Positions 1 through 6,188 are shown, numbered from the stretch's first letter. The stretch is 6,717 nucleotides of DNA from a bacterium (Candidatus Gribaldobacteria) CG10_big_fil_rev_8_21_14_0_10_41_12 (GCA_002773545.1 PFAV01000022.1:8436-15152); one strand, 5' to 3'. Program-made: numbers and translations. The notes: generated by a model not told the origin, from the sequence alone.

Positions 1-346
1 TTATTTTACCAATTAGTTCTATCGCCGCTCGCCGAACAGCCCAGTCTTCGTCTTTCAGCCCTTTTTCAATGGTGTCTTTGGCTTGTTCCAAAGTTAGGTT
101 TTCTATTCGCGCCAGCGCTTCAAATGCGCATTTCATTAATATTTTTTTCAATATTTCGTCTTTTTCTTCGCGTAAAACCTGTCCAATCTGAAAAATATTA
201 TGGGAATAGTCAATGATATTTAACTTATCAATCTTATCCTTGATATCCTGGGGCCAGTCCTTAGTTTCCAGGGGTTGCCATTTTTCTGTTTTTTCGTTCG
301 TAGGGATATTTTCTATGCTTTGTTTAATTTTTTCTGGGTTAGGCAT
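1..346 (-). CDS. HEAT-repeat-like protein, 5' part only (runs off left edge)
   Basis: The open frame starts at an ATG (344-346) and continues for 115 codons to the window edge without a stop, so only the N-terminal part is seen. The start MPNPEKIKQS is polar and is followed by charged, helix-rich sequence. Near the visible end the segment DEDWAVRRAAIELIGKI (about residues 99-115) has the pattern of the second helix of a HEAT repeat, with alternating V/A/L positions after a D-W-x-V-R motif. HEAT-like repeats form alpha-solenoids used for protein-protein contacts, and no enzymatic motif is visible. There is no signal peptide or membrane segment. The gene begins 15 bases after the RNase J stop on the same strand, so it probably shares its transcript. 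No Shine-Dalgarno sequence precedes the ATG. The coding call is firm; the HEAT assignment rests on one repeat and is tentative. Confidence 0.72.
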   Translation of the reverse strand, partial: MPNPEKIKQSIENIPTNEKTEKWQPLETKDWPQDIKDKIDKLNIIDYSHNIFQIGQVLREEKDEILKKILMKCAFEALARIENLTLEQAKDTIEKGLKDEDWAVRRAAIELIGKI

Positions 347-361
347 ATAATAATGAAGTTT

Positions 362-2101
362 TTATACCTCTATTACCACTGGCAACACCATGGGTCTTCT
401 TTCTGTTTTGAAAAACAGGAAGTCGCCGATTTTGTTGCGGATTTCGTCTTTAACGAAAGTGCCGTTGATGGTATTTACGCTGGCCGATTGATTAACGATG
501 TCAATAACTTTTTTTCTGGTTTCGCGCAATAAGTCCTTGGATTCCCGCAGATAAACAAAGCCCCTGGAAATGATATCGGGCGAGCCCTTGGCTTTGCCAG
601 TTTGGCGGTCTATTACCACCACAATAACAAACATCCCGTCTTGCGACAAGTTTTGTCTATCGCGCAGCACTACCTCGCCCACGTCTCCCACGCCCAAGCC
701 ATCAACAAAGACATAGCCGGTTTCCGCTTTTTTGTTTGATAGTTTAGCTGTTTTATTGCCAAACTCAATAATTGAGCCGTTGTCTAAAACAAAAATTTTA
801 TCTTTATTCACGCCCGCCTCCAAAGCCAGCTTGGCTGTCTCTTTTAAGATATAATGGTTGGCGTAGACGGGTAAAAAGAAGTCCGGCTGGATTTGTTTGA
901 TTATTTCTTTGATGCTGTCGGCATTGCAATGGCCGCTGGCGTGCACATCCATAATGTCGCTGTGAATCACATTGTCGCATTTACGATAAAGATTGTCTTT
1001 GAGCCGCTGGATAGTTCTCTCGTTGCCGGGGATCACCGAAGAAGAGAAAATAATTGTATCGTTTTTTCTGATTTTGATGAATTTGTGGCTGTCACTTACA
1101 ATGCGCGATAAAACAGCGTTGCCTTCGCCCTGCGCCCCGGTGCAGATAACAATAATTTTGTCATCAGGATATTTACTAACATCATTAACCGAAATAATTG
1201 TTTCTTTGTTGGTCTTAATATAGCCAAGCTCGCGGGCGATTTCCACATTTATTTTCATGCTATAGCCGTCCAAAGCGACTTTTTTGCCGATTTGTTTGGC
1301 GTATTCCAAAAGATAGCCGATTCTTTTAATCTGAGAAGCGAAAGTGCCGATAATCACCTTGCCCTTGGCCTCGGAAATTAATTTTTCTAAATTGGCGTAC
1401 ATTTTTTTTTCCGAGACCATTTCAGGGGAAGTGTTAGTGGCGCCCAAGCTTTCTAACATTAGGATTTTGGGCCGGGGCAAATTAGCCAAATGATTATAAG
1501 TGAGGGGGTGGCCGCTGGTCGGGTCTTTTTCCATGGTCCAGTCGCCCGGATGAATAATTGTGCCTTGAGGCGTGCCAATAATTACGCCAACCGCGTCCAC
1601 GATAGAGTGCTCAACATTGAAAAAACCGATACGGAAATTGCCTAAATTAAAACGGTCGTTTACCGAGTTTATTTTAATAATATCCAGCCGCTTGGCCGAG
1701 TTTCTTTCAAAGTCCTCCATTCGTTTTTTTATCATAGCGATGGTTAAATCCCTGCCCATAACCGGCGGAAAGCCGAGCTTTGGCAAAAGCAAGGGCACTG
1801 CCCCGATATGGTCAAGATGGCCATGAGTAAAAATAACCGCTCTGATATTTTTCTCTTTGCCTTTCAGGTAACTGATACTGGGGATGATATAATCAATGCC
1901 CGGCATATCTTCTTCGGGAAACTGTATGCCCATATCTAAAATGACTATGTCTTTTTCGTATTCAAAAACAGTCATATTACGCCCGACCTCTTCCATGCCC
2001 CCCAAAGGAATAATCCTTAAATGTGGAGCAGCAGTGGTTTTTCTTGTTGTTCGGGGCTGTTTGGGCCTGGTTAAATTGTTAGTTTCTGTTGGTATTGACA
2101 T
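362..2101 (-). CDS. rnj: Ribonuclease J (metallo-beta-lactamase/beta-CASP RNase)
   Basis: This 579-residue protein is a full-length RNase J, the zinc-dependent endonuclease and 5'-3' exonuclease of mRNA decay and rRNA maturation in the cytoplasm. The metallo-beta-lactamase core carries HGHLDH at 93-98, H165 in VEHS and D187 in HPGDW. The beta-CASP part has TGAQGEGNAVLSR (321-333) and ASGH (388-391). The C-terminal domain ends RRPMVLPVVIEV, as the family usually does. Residues 1-27 form a basic Thr/Arg/Lys-rich extension before LRIIPLGGMEEVGRN. One oddity: where characterised RNase J proteins have PIHGEYRM, whose His is the last zinc ligand, this protein has PVYANHYI (411-418), with Tyr413 at the His position and a His at 416. 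The start ATG is chosen because the extension is in frame and the next Met (36) lies inside the core. A structured element lies just upstream, and a HEAT-like gene follows after 15 bases. Confidence 0.96.
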   Translation of the reverse strand: MSIPTETNNLTRPKQPRTTRKTTAAPHLRIIPLGGMEEVGRNMTVFEYEKDIVILDMGIQFPEEDMPGIDYIIPSISYLKGKEKNIRAVIFTHGHLDHIGAVPLLLPKLGFPPVMGRDLTIAMIKKRMEDFERNSAKRLDIIKINSVNDRFNLGNFRIGFFNVEHSIVDAVGVIIGTPQGTIIHPGDWTMEKDPTSGHPLTYNHLANLPRPKILMLESLGATNTSPEMVSEKKMYANLEKLISEAKGKVIIGTFASQIKRIGYLLEYAKQIGKKVALDGYSMKINVEIARELGYIKTNKETIISVNDVSKYPDDKIIVICTGAQGEGNAVLSRIVSDSHKFIKIRKNDTIIFSSSVIPGNERTIQRLKDNLYRKCDNVIHSDIMDVHASGHCNADSIKEIIKQIQPDFFLPVYANHYILKETAKLALEAGVNKDKIFVLDNGSIIEFGNKTAKLSNKKAETGYVFVDGLGVGDVGEVVLRDRQNLSQDGMFVIVVVIDRQTGKAKGSPDIISRGFVYLRESKDLLRETRKKVIDIVNQSASVNTINGTFVKDEIRNKIGDFLFFKTERRPMVLPVVIEV

Positions 2102-2114
2102 AATTTTTTATTTT

Positions 2115-2120
2115 GTTATA
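2115..2120 (-). promoter_or_regulatory. Possible -10 element for rnj
   Basis: The minus strand reads TATAAC in an A+T-rich stretch, with 13 bases between it and the rnj ATG. That would put transcription initiation only about 6-8 bases before the start codon. I see no matching -35 hexamer; the region where it would lie is the C-run of the inverted-repeat element. In such A+T-rich sequence a hexamer like this can occur by chance, so this is a weak call. Confidence 0.22.
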
Positions 2121-2131
2121 ATTTAGATAAG

Positions 2132-2203
2132 AATGATTGGGGGGGACAGTGAATCCTATATGTAATAGTATGGGTGCACCTGCCCACTTTACGCCCAATC
2201 ATT
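2132..2203. repeat. 72-bp element with perfect 10-bp terminal inverted repeats
   Basis: The ends are perfect inverted copies: AATGATTGGG at 2132-2141 and CCCAATCATT at 2194-2203. Inside are a small stem CTAT/ATAG (2156-2159 with 2165-2168), the perfect 8-bp palindrome GGTGCACC (2173-2180), and a TGGG/CCCA stem (2171-2174 with 2183-2186). A run of seven G occupies 2139-2145. The element fills most of the gap between the stop of the gene at 2209 and the start of rnj. It could be a miniature transposable element, a structured leader of the rnj mRNA, or a poor bidirectional terminator. It lacks a U-tract on the minus strand and I see no flanking target duplication. The repeat itself is certain; the identity is open. 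Confidence 0.6.
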
Positions 2204-2208
2204 TTTGT

Positions 2209-2658
2209 TTACACGACAAAAGGAGCCACATCTTCGGCGGTAATGATTTTGTTTGCGCTTGTCTTTTTTCTGAAAACATTGATAGCTACCTCGTGCGCTT
2301 TGTTATGTTTGCCGATTAGCTGAAATGAAATATCATCTTGCGTAATTTTTGAATTTGTTTTTTTTCTGATTATTTGAATTAGAAAATCCTTTATAAGAGG
2401 CTCTTTGCCGATATATTCCTTATCAATAATGATAGAGCTGATTTTTGGTAAATCGTTTTTTATTAAAAGATAAATTAGAATCGCTAAGGTTTTATATCTA
2501 AAAATGTATGGTTTTTTTGCCTCGCGAAACATTTTTTCCACCTTTTGTTTTTCGCGGGCTTCTATCAAAATCGCTTTTTGTTTTGAATTGGCGTAAGCTA
2601 TAACTGTGTGCTTGCTCGTGTATTCTATTTTACTTGATTGGTCAATGTAAATTTTCAT
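2209..2658 (-). CDS. Conserved-looking protein of unknown function, possible RNase H-like fold
   Basis: This is a 149-residue soluble protein with no signal peptide. The predicted strand/helix order and acidic residues recall RNase H-like folds: an opening strand KIYIDQSS with Asp6, a long helix, a hydrophobic helix ILIYLLI (60-66), a strand SSIIIDKEYIGKE with Asp79, Glu81 and Glu86, then FQLIGKHNKAHEVAI (112-126), which ends in His122-Glu123 on a helix. The fold reading is my inference by eye and the residues are only candidates. The start overlaps the upstream gene's stop as ATGA (2655-2658), so translation is very likely coupled and the two products probably work together. Base composition is clearly more A+T-rich than rnj. 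The gene lies directly before the 72-bp inverted-repeat element. A gene of unknown function is the safe call; a nuclease or an inactive RNase H-like protein is possible. Confidence 0.8.
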   Translation of the reverse strand: MKIYIDQSSKIEYTSKHTVIAYANSKQKAILIEAREKQKVEKMFREAKKPYIFRYKTLAILIYLLIKNDLPKISSIIIDKEYIGKEPLIKDFLIQIIRKKTNSKITQDDISFQLIGKHNKAHEVAINVFRKKTSANKIITAEDVAPFVV

Positions 2659-3023
2659 TTAATTTTATATTGTTTAAGTAAAGCATTCAAAGATTTCAAA
2701 AGTGGCGTTCGCCAGTCGTCTAATAATTGCGATTTGATAAGTTCAACGAGCTCCCTGTTATCTTTAGATAATTCTTTTTTTATCAAAAGATTGCATTGGT
2801 TTAGAATTTCTAAATCAGTATCCGTTGAAAGAACAAATTTTATTTTGTCAGAAGCGCTTACTTTGAACGATTTGGTGATTTTTTGTTTCTTGGCTTGAAG
2901 TAATTTTTGGTATACCTTGTCTTTCTTTAATGCATTATTTAGCTTGTCTCCTTCATATCCTAAATTATAATAAAAATCTCCGATAGATTGTAGTAAGGAT
3001 ATTTTTTGATTTTTATTTTGCAT
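2655..3023 (-). CDS. Small helical protein of unknown function, coupled to the next gene
   Basis: This 122-residue, Lys- and Leu-rich protein is soluble and almost entirely helical by eye. It has no recognisable catalytic motif. Recognisable points are FYYNLGYEGDKLNNAL (17-32), a KDKVYQKLL segment (34-42), STDTDLEIL (66-74) and a C-terminal LLDDWRTPLLK stretch (100-110). I chose the ATG at 3021-3023 because extending upstream to 3071 would translate the 3' part of tRNA-Leu. The start lies 23 bases past the tRNA end. The TGA stop overlaps the next gene's ATG as ATGA. The fixed coupling suggests the two products form a pair, perhaps a complex or a regulator with its partner; a toxin-antitoxin role is conceivable but nothing in the sequence shows it. 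No Shine-Dalgarno motif precedes the start. Confidence 0.78.
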   Translation of the reverse strand: MQNKNQKISLLQSIGDFYYNLGYEGDKLNNALKKDKVYQKLLQAKKQKITKSFKVSASDKIKFVLSTDTDLEILNQCNLLIKKELSKDNRELVELIKSQLLDDWRTPLLKSLNALLKQYKIK

Positions 3024-3046
3024 TTTCAATTTGAGCAAAGCGATAG

Positions 3047-3130
3047 TGCCCAGGGTGGGAGTTGAACCCACACGAAGTTGCCTTCATGGCGTCCTGAACG
3101 CCACGCGTATGCCAATTCCGCCACCTGGGC
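3047..3130 (-). tRNA. tRNA-Leu, anticodon CAG
   Basis: The 84-base RNA folds as a class II tRNA. The acceptor stem GCCCAGG/CCTGGGC is perfect over 7 bp, with discriminator A (complement of 3047). The anticodon stem TGGCG/CGCCA encloses the loop TTCAGGA, giving anticodon CAG (3094-3096), which reads CUG leucine codons. A long variable arm has stem GAAG/CTTC with a GCAA loop. The T arm is GTGGG-TTCAACT-CCCAC. The 3' CCA is not encoded, since the bases after the discriminator are CTA, so a CCA-adding enzyme is needed. The 5' end lies two bases after the isomerase stop codon, so the tRNA must be cut from a transcript shared with that gene or start inside it. Confidence 0.97.
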
Positions 3131-3132
3131 TT

Positions 3133-4110
3133 TTAGCTTAGTTGTTTTTTGAATTTTTCTACAATCTCAACGGGCACAGGGTTTTGGCCGTAGGCCAGAG
3201 CTAAATAATAACTTGCCCAGTCGCCCAGCAAAAGGCAATTAAACACTTTTTCCAGCTTGGTCTTGCCTGTAAGTTCAACGAAGTCAACATCCGCCCCGCT
3301 TTCTTTTATCAAACTCGCTGTCAATTCCATTCGTTTGATTATTCTTGGGTCATCTTGATTGTCTCTTAAAATTATAAAATAAAAGTTGTTATTAGTTATT
3401 AGTTTTTTGTTATTCGTGCTTAGCCCCACCATTTCGTTATGGTTGAGCTCGGGGAAATAATTCCAAAAAGCCATTATTTTAGAATTTTCATTGAATTTTA
3501 TTTTCCAAATGCGAGCCAGCGATTTATATTGGTTGGCAGCGTAAATTATCGGTATTTTGTCAATTAATTTTTGGGCAAGCGCTTTGCCTTGTTGTTCCAG
3601 TTTTTCAGGTTGCAGGGCTTGAGCCATCTCCAACAAATTATTATCTTGACTATTGATAATGCCGCAATTGCTCAAAATTTTCAAAACAGCCGCTACCAAA
3701 TAGCCCGCGCCAAACCTTGGCTGGAGGCAGTCATTGGGCACAACAGCTACTGGCAATCCGTTTTCTTTGGCCATCTGTTCTAATTTTCCGCCGGTGCAAA
3801 CAGCAATAGCGTTGTAATTTTTTCCAATCGCTTCCTGATAAGCGGAAATTGTCTCTTCGGTGTTGCCAGAAAATGAAATGCAAATAATTAAGCTTTTTTC
3901 GTTGGCGGCTTTGGGCAGGCCGTAGTCGCGGTGCGTGAATAAGGGTAGGTCAAATTTTACACCCAATTCCGGCAGCAAGCTACCCGGTAAAGCCGACCCG
4001 CCTAAGCCGCAGACGATGATGTTAGTGAAGGGGCAGCTCAATTTAACACCCTCGGCCGCCTTAAGGCCTTTGGCGAATTGCTGGGGAAAATTTAAGATAA
4101 CTTGTTTCAT
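3133..4110 (-). CDS. Bifunctional phosphoglucose/phosphomannose isomerase
   Basis: This 325-residue SIS-fold protein belongs to the bifunctional phosphoglucose/phosphomannose isomerase family, which interconverts glucose-6-P or mannose-6-P with fructose-6-P in the cytoplasm. Sugar-phosphate motifs are GLGGSALPG (35-43), SFSGNTEET (79-87) and QPRFGAGYL (130-138). The catalytic region has FNENSK with Glu208 and PELNHNEMVG with His224. Their 16-residue spacing equals that of Glu203/His219 in the characterised Pyrobaculum enzyme, supporting an active protein. The C-terminus LGDWASYYLALAYGQNPVP followed by VEIVEKFKKQL is typical. Length is normal for the family. A low-complexity Asn/Lys stretch (STNNKKLITNNNF, 231-243) is encoded by A+T-rich tandem sequence and may be a lineage-specific loop. 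The gene is separated by 77 bases from the upstream gene and has its own -10-like box; tRNA-Leu follows after two bases. Confidence 0.93.
   Translation of the reverse strand: MKQVILNFPQQFAKGLKAAEGVKLSCPFTNIIVCGLGGSALPGSLLPELGVKFDLPLFTHRDYGLPKAANEKSLIICISFSGNTEETISAYQEAIGKNYNAIAVCTGGKLEQMAKENGLPVAVVPNDCLQPRFGAGYLVAAVLKILSNCGIINSQDNNLLEMAQALQPEKLEQQGKALAQKLIDKIPIIYAANQYKSLARIWKIKFNENSKIMAFWNYFPELNHNEMVGLSTNNKKLITNNNFYFIILRDNQDDPRIIKRMELTASLIKESGADVDFVELTGKTKLEKVFNCLLLGDWASYYLALAYGQNPVPVEIVEKFKKQLS
3388..3402. repeat. Short tandem repeat inside the isomerase gene
   Basis: Two perfect copies of the 7-mer GTTATTA lie at 3388-3394 and 3395-3401, followed by another G, within an A+T-only stretch of the isomerase gene. 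They encode part of the Asn/Lys/Ile low-complexity segment around residues 236-242. Seven-base units would shift the frame if one copy were gained or lost, unless compensated. The repeat is certain but its significance is low. Confidence 0.5.
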
Positions 4111-4117
4111 ATAGGAA

Positions 4118-4123
4118 AGTATA
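4118..4123 (-). promoter_or_regulatory. -10-like element of the isomerase gene, leaderless arrangement
   Basis: The minus strand reads TATACT with exactly seven bases (TTCCTAT) between it and the ATG at 4108-4110. That spacing would put the first transcribed base at or next to the A of the start codon, giving a leaderless mRNA. This agrees with the absence of any Shine-Dalgarno sequence. No convincing -35 hexamer is seen 17-18 bases upstream, where the sequence is A+T-rich. Confidence 0.42.
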
Positions 4124-4140
4124 AAATGCGAACCCTTTGA

Positions 4141-4154
4141 AAATTTTAAAATTT
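4141..4154. repeat. Perfect 14-bp A/T palindrome in the SBP-isomerase gap
   Basis: AAATTTTAAAATTT is its own reverse complement and sits in the 77-base gap between the solute-binding protein stop and the isomerase start. It contains only A and T, so it would form a weak hairpin and is not a convincing terminator. An A+T-rich upstream promoter element or chance are both plausible. Confidence 0.35.
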
Positions 4155-4170
4155 AATCATTGGGACTTGA

Positions 4171-4184
4171 TTGATAATTGATAA
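4171..4184. repeat. Tandem 2 x 7-bp repeat after the SBP stop
   Basis: Two perfect copies of TTGATAA (4171-4177 and 4178-4184) lie just beyond the stop codon of the solute-binding protein gene, preceded by a partial unit TTGA. The function is unknown; it resembles the other 7-mer tandem in the isomerase gene in size but not in sequence. Confidence 0.45.
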
Positions 4185-4187
4185 TTT

Positions 4188-6182
4188 TTACTTCCACACT
4201 CTTTTTGTTTTCATATACCAATTTTCTATGGCGGAGAATCTTTTGGCCGGCTCAATCATTTTTTCGGTGGCAAAGCCCTTGATGCTTGAGTCAAGAAAGT
4301 AGATATAGTTGGGCCGCGCTAAAAAGATGGCCGGCGAATTCGCCAACAAAACATTCTGAAATTGCTGTAATAAGCCCTGCCGCTCGGTGGGGCTTTGGCT
4401 TTCGCGGGCTTTTTCCAGAAGACTGTCGGCCTTAGAAGAGCTATAAGAGGCGATGTTAAGCCCCGGGTGGTTTTTTTGGGACGAGTGCCAGAAGGGGAAG
4501 GGGTCGGGCACGGCTTGCAAGGCCTCGCCAAAAAGCAATATCTCAAAATCGCGCTTGGCTAAAACATCGGTCTGCAGTTCAGTAAGGGAAGCGTTTTTGA
4601 TATTTGTTTTTACGCCAATTGATTGCCAATTGCTTTGGATTATGGCGGCGATTTCTGGCAAAGGGAAGCGGTCGCCCGTGGACAAAGTAACTTCTAAAAC
4701 ATTGTTTGATGTTTTGGCGCTAAAACAAATTTTATTGAGCGCGTCGCGAGTGCCTTGTTTAACTTCGCCATTGCCTTGGGTGAGCCCGCTGGGGGCAAGG
4801 ATTTCGGCGGTGTATTTTTCTTGAAATTTAATCACGGCCGCTTTGGTGTTCTCGCCAAAATAGCCATTGATTTCGCCTTGGGGATAAATATCGGGAAATT
4901 TAGCCAAACATTTTTGCAACTCGGTGACATCTTGGCCTTGGTTGCGGAAAGTAAGGTTTTTCTTGAAAATAAATGATTTTTCAGCGGGTAAGGCCTTTTC
5001 TCTGAAGCCAGTGGCCGGGTTCAACGCAAAACCGGCTTTCTCTAATAAATCAGCGGCTGATTGAGGATTGTAATTCGGACTGGTTGATGGTTTTTTGAAA
5101 TTATAAAAATCAGGCAAAATGGGCGATATTTCTTGGCTGGCTTTGTTGTTGAAAATTTGCTGAACAATTTGTTCTTTATTAACGGCTAAAGCCAAGGCAT
5201 TTTTAACATTGATAGCGGCAAGGTTTTTGTTGCTTTGAGCGCCTTGATTGAAAAATAAAGCAAAATAGCGGGGTATAAGAATATCATAGGCCTTAAAGTT
5301 ATCAATTTTAGGAGAGCTTTTTAAGTCCAAGAGTGAAAACCCTTGGATTTCCTTTGTCTGAACAGCTTTTAATAAGTCGTCTGAAGTTTTGTAAAGCGCG
5401 AATGATATTTTTTGCAGAAAGGGCTTGGCGTTATAAAATTTGTCATTGCGTTTAAGAATAATTTCTTTAACATAACCAGAAGAGCGGTCTTGAATTATTT
5501 TTTCAAACTTGAACGGCCCCGAGCCAATCAGGTATTTGGGCGTAGAAAAACTCCAGGGCACATTTTGCGGGGTGATATCTTGGAAAATATGGCGCGGCAA
5601 AATTTTTAGGGTGAGGTTTTCTAAAAATCCCCCGTATTTTTTAGGCAGCTTAAAACGCACGCCTTCATTGGGCATTTCTTCAGTTGTGATGCCTAACCAC
5701 TTGGTGCGCAAGGGGCTTTGGTATTGGGGGTCTTGCAGGAGATTAATGGTAAAAATAACATCGGCCGCCTTGAGCGGTTGGCCATCGTGCCAAAAGATAT
5801 TTTTTTTCAAATAAACCTCAACGGCGCGTCCGTCGTCTTTAACTTGATATTCTGAAACCATATCCGGCACTACTTCGCCTTGCTCATTATACTTAAAAAG
5901 TCCGGAAAAGATTAATTCAACTAAATCACGGTCAATATCGCGGTCCGAAAGATACAGGGGATTGATAAAACGGGGTTGTTGGTCAACCGTACCTTCTTTA
6001 TAAACGCCGCCCGAAGTGGCTTGAATTTGGGTATGGCTAAGAACAAAATTAACAGTTAAAAAGCTCAAAGCCAAAATTATTCCCAAAGCGAAAACAAAAA
6101 AAGCTATTCTTTCTTTGAAAGAGAGTATCTTAAAAAATCGTTTCCATTGCTGGAATTTTAAGTTTTGGAGAAACTTTGACAT
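4188..6182 (-). CDS. Membrane-anchored peptide-type ABC solute-binding protein with inserted peptidoglycan-binding domain
   Basis: The 664-residue protein begins with a short basic cytoplasmic tail and one membrane segment (about 24-48). It has no lipobox cysteine, so it is probably held by an uncleaved signal anchor and not by a lipid. Residues 58-395 form the first part of a family-5 (peptide/oligopeptide, DppA/OppA-like) solute-binding fold: GGVYKEGTVDQQPRFINPL (58-76), NIFWHDGQPLKAADVIFT (128-145), GSGPFKF (220-226). Residues about 405-487 interrupt this fold with a PG_binding_1-like domain: NQGQDVTELQKCLA (414-427), GEINGYFGENTKAAVIKFQ (436-454), GTRDALNKIC (477-486). The binding fold resumes at about 494 and runs to the end. 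The only two cysteines, C425 and C486, both fall in the inserted domain and could form a disulfide. No permease or ATPase genes are next to it. It starts six bases after the secG stop. Role inferred: capture of peptides or other ligands at the cell wall. Confidence 0.92.
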   Translation of the reverse strand: MSKFLQNLKFQQWKRFFKILSFKERIAFFVFALGIILALSFLTVNFVLSHTQIQATSGGVYKEGTVDQQPRFINPLYLSDRDIDRDLVELIFSGLFKYNEQGEVVPDMVSEYQVKDDGRAVEVYLKKNIFWHDGQPLKAADVIFTINLLQDPQYQSPLRTKWLGITTEEMPNEGVRFKLPKKYGGFLENLTLKILPRHIFQDITPQNVPWSFSTPKYLIGSGPFKFEKIIQDRSSGYVKEIILKRNDKFYNAKPFLQKISFALYKTSDDLLKAVQTKEIQGFSLLDLKSSPKIDNFKAYDILIPRYFALFFNQGAQSNKNLAAINVKNALALAVNKEQIVQQIFNNKASQEISPILPDFYNFKKPSTSPNYNPQSAADLLEKAGFALNPATGFREKALPAEKSFIFKKNLTFRNQGQDVTELQKCLAKFPDIYPQGEINGYFGENTKAAVIKFQEKYTAEILAPSGLTQGNGEVKQGTRDALNKICFSAKTSNNVLEVTLSTGDRFPLPEIAAIIQSNWQSIGVKTNIKNASLTELQTDVLAKRDFEILLFGEALQAVPDPFPFWHSSQKNHPGLNIASYSSSKADSLLEKARESQSPTERQGLLQQFQNVLLANSPAIFLARPNYIYFLDSSIKGFATEKMIEPAKRFSAIENWYMKTKRVWK

Positions 6183-6188
6183 TGATTG

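Noticed and set aside
2132..2203. Reading the 72-bp element as an ordinary intrinsic terminator for the upstream pair
   Set aside because: On the minus strand the stem is followed by CTTATCTAAATT, not a U-tract, and the loop is about 52 bases. The T-rich flank is on the other strand, where there is no gene to terminate.
2137..2319. Plus-strand open frames, such as this one and those at 275-532, 893-1111, 4453-4824 and 5509-5814
   Set aside because: All lie opposite well-supported minus-strand genes or across the structured gap, and their translations show no family features.
2655..2657. Recoded UGA (glycine code of Gracilibacteria/Absconditabacteria)
   Set aside because: TGA ends the 122-residue gene exactly at the ATGA overlap and also ends the membrane tail at 6607, and I see no in-frame TGA inside the conserved genes, so UGA acts as stop.
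3024..3071. Earlier start at 3071 for the gene ending at 2655
   Set aside because: The added residues would be translated from the T arm and acceptor stem of tRNA-Leu, so the ATG at 3021-3023 is the sensible start.
2132..3130. A tRNA-derived attachment-site duplication flanking the two-gene cassette
   Set aside because: I looked for a copy of the tRNA-Leu 3' end near 2100-2210. Only short G/C-rich similarity such as TGCCCA is present, which is too little to call an att site, and no integrase is in the window.
4319..4546. Second minus-strand open frame inside the solute-binding protein gene
   Set aside because: It is a shifted frame within a clearly identified gene; the translation is Pro/Arg-rich and shows no domain.
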